A stretch of DNA of 35,041 nt, taken from NCBI GenBank assembly GCA_033762595.1, contig JANRLM010000034.1, positions 1 to 35,041 of the forward strand. The letters run 5' to 3'. This document shows, one piece after another, positions 33,583-35,041 of the stretch (the first letter of the stretch is position 1; every line of letters starts with the position of its first letter). The position numbers were made by a program, and so were the translations under genes. The notes beneath the pieces were generated by a model. It was not told the DNA's origin. It worked only from the letters and a program-made list of their open reading frames with translations, and searched no databases. The DNA is from Rickettsiales bacterium. GTDB lineage: Bacteria > Pseudomonadota > Alphaproteobacteria > Rickettsiales > UBA8987.

Positions 33583-34289
33583 AATTTATTTATTATTTCA
33601 ATTAGAGAATTTTCGGTTGGAAATTCTGGATATATGATATTTGCGAAATTATAATTTGCAATAGAATCAGCAATCTGCTTGCTTAGAGTAACTGCAGAAA
33701 ATTTTGATAAATCTATAAAATTATCAATAAATATTTTTGCCGTTCGCTCTGAAAAAAACACCACTAAACATTCTTGTAATGCTTGGATTTCCTTAATTTT
33801 TTCTTTAGATAATTTATTTTGTTTTGACTTATAAAAAATTTCTCTCTTATAGAAAAAATTTTCTGCAACGATTAATTTTTCAAGATTCCCTTTAGTTACA
33901 TCAGCAGAAATATGAATAAATTTTTCACCTTTTGAAAAATTTTCTTTAATAAAATTTGCAATTGCAATCTCACCTGAAATTTTTGATTTCTTTTTATAGG
34001 CGGAAAAAACCCTCTGAAAACCTAATTTACTAGCAATTTCTGCTGAATTATCACCAGCGGTAATAATATTAAAATTTCTAATTTTTGTATTCTTTGAAAG
34101 GGCTTCTACCCCATTTGCAGAAGTAATAATCAGATTAGAATTTTCTGGAAAATTTATTTCTCTTCCTAAAATTTCTATTTCAATAAGTGGCAGATTTATA
34201 ATGTTACTTCCCTTGTTAACCTCAGAAATTTTTGAGCTAAATTTTATATTATCTTTTTCAGGGCGGGTTAGGATTATAGAGGGTTTCAT
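33579..34289 (-). CDS. hemD: Uroporphyrinogen-III synthase
   Basis: HemD closes and isomerises hydroxymethylbilane to uroporphyrinogen III in haem synthesis. Sequence is poorly conserved in this family, but the 236-residue product shows the expected pattern: an N-terminal ILTRPEKDN segment, LIITSANGVEAL, IITAGDNSAEIASKLGF, FIHISADVTKGNL, YKREIFYKS, VVFFSERTAKIFIDNF, and a C-terminal AVTLSKQIADSIANYNF. Two alternating alpha/beta halves are consistent with the fold. It overlaps both neighbours by 4 bp in the birA-hemD-rfbF-rfbG group. hemC is not in the window. Confidence 0.88.
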   Translation of the reverse strand: MKPSIILTRPEKDNIKFSSKISEVNKGSNIINLPLIEIEILGREINFPENSNLIITSANGVEALSKNTKIRNFNIITAGDNSAEIASKLGFQRVFSAYKKKSKISGEIAIANFIKENFSKGEKFIHISADVTKGNLEKLIVAENFFYKREIFYKSKQNKLSKEKIKEIQALQECLVVFFSERTAKIFIDNFIDLSKFSAVTLSKQIADSIANYNFANIIYPEFPTENSLIEIINKL

Positions 34290-35008
34290 AAGAAAAAAAC
34301 CTCACCGCTAGATAACTTTTTTAATTCATCACCCACCTTAAATTCAAGCAAGCCTTCATTATCAACCATGATTATTTCACCTGCAATTTTTTTGTTATAT
34401 AAATTTATTTCAGCGAAATTTTTCTTGAGGTAGGAATTTATTTTTTCTGCAATTTTTGCAAAACCGAAATTTTTTTCTTCTAATAAAATTGCATCTAAAT
34501 TTTTAATGATTTCATTAAGGCAAAAATTTTTATCCCGCTCAAAACCTAGATCTGCAAGGCAGGTAGTTTTTCTATCAATTAAATATTGTGGTGAAGATTT
34601 GATGTTCAGCCCAACGCCACAGATTAAAAAATCACCTTGTTTTTCAAGTAATATGCCACAGATTTTTTTATCATCAATAAGCACATCATTTGGCCATTTT
34701 ATAACTGGCAAAAGCCCAAGATTTTCAAGAAGTTTAGCTATCGCTAAGGCAAAAAAATAAGAGAAATTTTGGGGACTATTTTCTTTGCTAACATCAAAAA
34801 TAAAACTTGCGAATAAATTTCCCTCTTCTGAAATCCACTCCCTCTCATATCTACCTTTTCCAGCGGTTTGGGAGTTTGCGATAATAATATTTTTATGTAG
34901 GGAAATATTTTTTTGCGACTGCAAAATTCTTTTTGCTTCCTCGTTTGTGCTATCAAGAATTTCATATTCTTTGATAGTAAACCCTTGAAAATTTTTTGTA
35001 ATTATCAC
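34286..35008 (-). CDS. birA: Biotin--[acetyl-CoA-carboxylase] ligase (BirA, no HTH domain)
   Basis: BirA activates biotin with ATP and attaches it to the carboxyl carrier protein of acetyl-CoA carboxylase. The 240-residue protein has YEILDSTNEEAKR, the biotinyl-AMP loop AGKGRYEREWIS, LFASFIF, IKWPNDVLIDDKKICGILLE and GVGLNIKSSP, then a small C-terminal SH3-like domain. The N-terminal DNA-binding domain of E. coli BirA is missing, so it should be a plain ligase and not a bio-operon repressor. It heads a four-gene set linked by 4-bp overlaps. In many alphaproteobacteria birA follows nuoN; what lies upstream is beyond the window. Confidence 0.95.
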   Translation of the reverse strand: MIITKNFQGFTIKEYEILDSTNEEAKRILQSQKNISLHKNIIIANSQTAGKGRYEREWISEEGNLFASFIFDVSKENSPQNFSYFFALAIAKLLENLGLLPVIKWPNDVLIDDKKICGILLEKQGDFLICGVGLNIKSSPQYLIDRKTTCLADLGFERDKNFCLNEIIKNLDAILLEEKNFGFAKIAEKINSYLKKNFAEINLYNKKIAGEIIMVDNEGLLEFKVGDELKKLSSGEVFFL

Positions 35009-35041
35009 AGATAATCAAATGCGATGAAAGTGCTGATAAGT

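Noticed and set aside
1-35041. CRISPR arrays, rRNA or tRNA genes
   Set aside because: No regularly spaced repeats were found, and no intergenic gap folds by eye into a cloverleaf or holds rRNA signatures.

Overview
This window is a dense, AT-rich stretch of bacterial chromosome, almost entirely housekeeping genes with very short intergenic gaps. Several traits point to an alphaproteobacterium: ribosomal protein S9 carries the N-terminal extension and core signature of that class, a PlsC-type acyltransferase has the KHQSAWET form of its catalytic motif, SdhE and an Nfu-type Fe-S scaffold are present, and a tiny protein carries an ALRDNLHRRK-like motif that I associate with this class. The low GC, scattered nuo genes and palindromic repeats recall Rickettsiales/Holosporales-like lineages. 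However, proA, aroB, aroK and hisZ argue for more biosynthetic capacity than Rickettsia has. The lineage is an inference; no rRNA or tRNA gene is visible here.

Layout. Bases 1-7055 hold the 3' part of lon, an orphan nuoC, a convergent nfu-ispE pair and EamA transporter, then yggS and an exported DUF4139 protein. Bases 7086-11653 hold an antitoxin/PIN-toxin pair, proA, an unusual long asparaginase-like protein, a plsC-like acyltransferase with an intragenic heptanucleotide repeat, and sdhE. Bases 11642-16985 hold alaS (minus), a 352-bp gap with a large inverted repeat, then an orphan nuoE, fabH and rlmE. Bases 17006-21717 hold pyrG with an unrecognised co-directional gene, and divergently hisZ-murC. 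Bases 21834-22981 hold two small unrecognised basic proteins and a second antitoxin/PIN pair paralogous to the first. Bases 23000-26900 hold queA, a CHASE8-like histidine kinase, a response regulator with an RsbW-like ATPase output domain, and a YggT protein. Bases 26999-29320 hold the overlapping minus-strand set aroK-aroB-lolA. Bases 29387-31659 hold a small membrane-anchored ORF, xerD, and rplM-rpsI with a clear terminator. Bases 31715-35008 hold the four-gene overlapping minus-strand operon birA-hemD-rfbF-rfbG.

How the genes fit together. Functions cover respiration (nuoC, nuoE, sdhE, Nfu), envelope building (ispE, plsC, fabH, murC, lolA, rfbFG), amino-acid and shikimate synthesis (proA, hisZ, aroBK), translation (alaS, queA, rlmE, rplM, rpsI) and cofactors (birA, hemD, yggS). 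No prophage, transposase or CRISPR array was seen. The parts most worth following up are the divergent asparaginase-like protein, the two homologous PIN modules with an unrecognised antitoxin family, the kinase/REC-ATPase pair, the repeat inside plsC, and the small unknown proteins.
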